Assembly: GCA_030015575.1 (NCBI GenBank)
Contig: CM057347.1
Location: 410,162,248 to 410,226,247 of the forward strand
Direction of reading: 5' to 3'
Source: Agapanthus africanus
Taxonomy: Eukaryota > Streptophyta > Magnoliopsida > Asparagales > Amaryllidaceae
Length of the DNA: 64,000 bases
Position numbers and translations under genes: made by a program. Below, piece by piece: positions 62,474 to 64,000 of the stretch (position 1 is the stretch's first letter; each line of letters starts with the position of its first letter). Below the pieces are notes generated by a model. That model ran no database searches. It was not told the origin of the DNA and saw only the letters and a list, made by a program, of their open reading frames with translations.

Positions 62474-64000
62474 ATGACCAAGTCATAGAAGAGCTAACTG
62501 CCAAGGACCCGCCAAAGAGAAATAAGGTGGATTACAACGTCGTAGCGCATCTGAGGAAGCTACCCTCGCAGCTCAGTATTCTTGACGCCCTTTTACTATC
62601 AAAAGAGGCAAGAGATTCATTAATCAAGGCACTGCAGGATCCGGAACAATTCCAACCTTTCCTAGCTGAAGAAAAGATGAAGGATGAATTGGAGGAAGTG
62701 CACACGGCCGATGTCACTTTTGGCGATGAAGACCTTCTCCTTGGGACGTGTGAACACAATCGCCCCCTCTATGTCTCGGGATATTGCCACAATATAAAGA
62801 TAGGCAAAATCTTGATCGACAATGGATCCTCCGTTAATCTCCTTAATGTGCGGGTGTTAAAAGAAATCTGCATGAGCGTCCAGCACCTTGCTCGGGACAA
62901 GATCACCATCTCCGGGTTTGACTCCCAGTCATCAAGAACTCTTAGGTCTGTGATACTGACACTACGCTTCGGGCTACTCATCACGGATATTAAGTTCTAC
63001 ATCCTAGACGCCAAGACTTGTTACAATGCTTTGCTCGGCCGACCATGGTTACACGAGTACAACATCATCCCTTCTACACAACATCAGTGTATGAAGTATT
63101 TTAAGGATGGTTTCGAGTATACCGTGATGGGAGAACTGAACCCGTTCTCTGTGAACGAGATCCGCAAATATGAAGATGCCAAATACTTCTTACCGGATTT
63201 CGAAGACACGGAGAGGTGTCACAAGCCGAAGAATAAAGCTAATGCCACCATCCCTGTCTTCGGCAGTGATACCGAGGAGGAGGAGGAGATGATTTACTCA
63301 GGTCCACCCCAATACAACAAACCAGGACCATCCGCTCCTACGTTGATCTTTGGTAGCGACTCGGAAGATGAGGTCCATGCTGTATTCTCTGCTCGACCTT
63401 CAATACAAACGTTCGCTGACGAAGAGCAAAGTCTGCAAGTCGCCATGGTTCCACCTAAACACCATAAAGAACTGGATGCACTTGGTATCTATAGTGTAGA
63501 GGAGCTGCGGACGTTCTATGTCCCTCCCAGGCGAAGAGGTGAAAAGGCAATTCTATTGTACCGCTCTGAGAAAACCAAAGTGGAGAAAGAGATCTGGCAT
63601 GGTGGGAATCCTACGCTTGACAGGTTTCAACCCATCCGTCTGCCCAGATATTATACAAAAGGCTTGAAAAGGCTGTTGAAGCGCCAGGGGATATCCTTTA
63701 AACAGACCGCTCGAAAAGCCAAATTCTATGACAGGGTCTGGAACGTTCCCGGGACTCAACACAAGCTGCCTAATGGGAGAATGGAAACAATCGGGCTTGG
63801 ATACATTCGGTCCAAGAAACGAGGGCTACTCCATGGTTGCTGCGTCGTGCATGACTTCGATGAAGAAGCTGATGCTCAATGGGAAGATGCTAATCCTGAA
63901 CCAGTAAAAGTTCCAGATGCAAAAGTGCCCAGTCCGTCGTTCGAAGAACAAATGGACAAGCTTATAAGGGAAGCTGGTCAAAAAGTCCGAGACGACCATA
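62449..64000 (+). CDS. pol: Element G protease-pol, open to the window edge
   Basis: One uninterrupted frame of about 517 codons, from the gag overlap to base 64000, with no stop. It is -1 relative to the end of gag. It has YNVVAHLRKLPSQL, then ILIDNGSSVNLL (protease active site, canonical here), CYNALLGRPWLHEY, HQCMKYFKD, the acidic linker (FGSDTEEEEE, FGSDSEDEV), PPRRRGEKAI, RLPRYYTKGLKRLLK and YIRSKKRG. It ends in SPSFEEQMDKLIREAGQK, just before the third knuckle module and reverse transcriptase expected to the right. The frame is the most intact pro region in the window and fits G being the youngest insertion. Confidence 0.85.

Larger units (their letters stand above)
56119..64000 (+). 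mobile_element. Element G: Tat-type retrotransposon, 3' part right of window
   Basis: 5' LTR (56119-58613), PBS, leader, gag and the start of pro-pol, same sense as E. It inserted into F's 3' LTR; 56114-56118 (gaaca) is the expected target duplication. It is topologically the youngest element. Its gag has several breaks, whereas its pro-pol frame is open to the window edge. Confidence 0.9.

Overview
The window is plant nuclear DNA made almost entirely of nested LTR retrotransposons. I find no ordinary single-copy gene, tRNA, rRNA or CRISPR array. The plant origin rests on three things: Ty3/gypsy polyproteins with an extra 'archaeal-type' RNase H domain (Tat/Ogre-type), a plant mobile domain (PMD) gene with short GT-AG introns, and repeat-rich 3' regions of the kind known in plant Tat/Ogre elements. 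The species cannot be told from the sequence; a seed plant with a large, repeat-rich genome is my inference.

Seven elements can be separated, named here A to H without C. A (minus strand, 1-18242, 3' end outside the window) carries an antisense PMD gene, a repeat-rich 3' region, pol, an unbroken gag frame, a primer-binding site (PBS) and a 2999-bp 5' LTR. D is an old plus-strand gag remnant (18243-19960) into which both A and B inserted. B (minus) shows its 3' LTR (19961-22338), polypurine tract and another antisense PMD gene up to 25611. E (plus, 25612-47229) inserted into that PMD gene; it has a 5' LTR, PBS, gag and pol. Its pol is split inside reverse transcriptase by H (34594-43020, minus), a gag-only element flanked by the duplication ATGAC. 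F (47230-56118) is a different, almost non-coding element with ~4.2-kb LTRs, a tRNA-iMet-type PBS and a Del/Tekay-like polypurine tract; it sits in E's 3' region. G (plus, 56119 to the right edge) inserted into F's 3' LTR; its gag is broken but its protease-to-pol frame is open to base 64000. Insertion order by nesting: D first, then A and B, then E, then H and F, then G.

Autonomous elements A, B, D, E and G are one family: same gag (repeated SVFxRL words, a Retrotrans_gag core, CHHC zinc-knuckle modules), same PBS (TGGCxCGCCCGGTGGGAC type) with the same GATTC spacer, and LTRs that mostly begin TGTTTCCC. H shares the PBS, the spacer, gag end pieces and the 3' repeat region, and so looks like a non-autonomous partner.

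Four things stand out. First, a multi-exon PMD gene, with its own TATA box (seen in B) and poly(A) signal (seen in A), is carried antisense between pol and the 3' LTR. Second, LTRs, leaders and 3' regions are packed with short inverted repeats whose arms differ from unit to unit but stay complementary. Third, the CHHC knuckle module occurs three times along gag-pol, once just before reverse transcriptase. Fourth, A and G share the same one-base frame offset between gag and protease, whereas E reads straight through. All coding regions except A's gag and the visible part of G's pro-pol are visibly broken, many by stops explicable as C-to-T changes.
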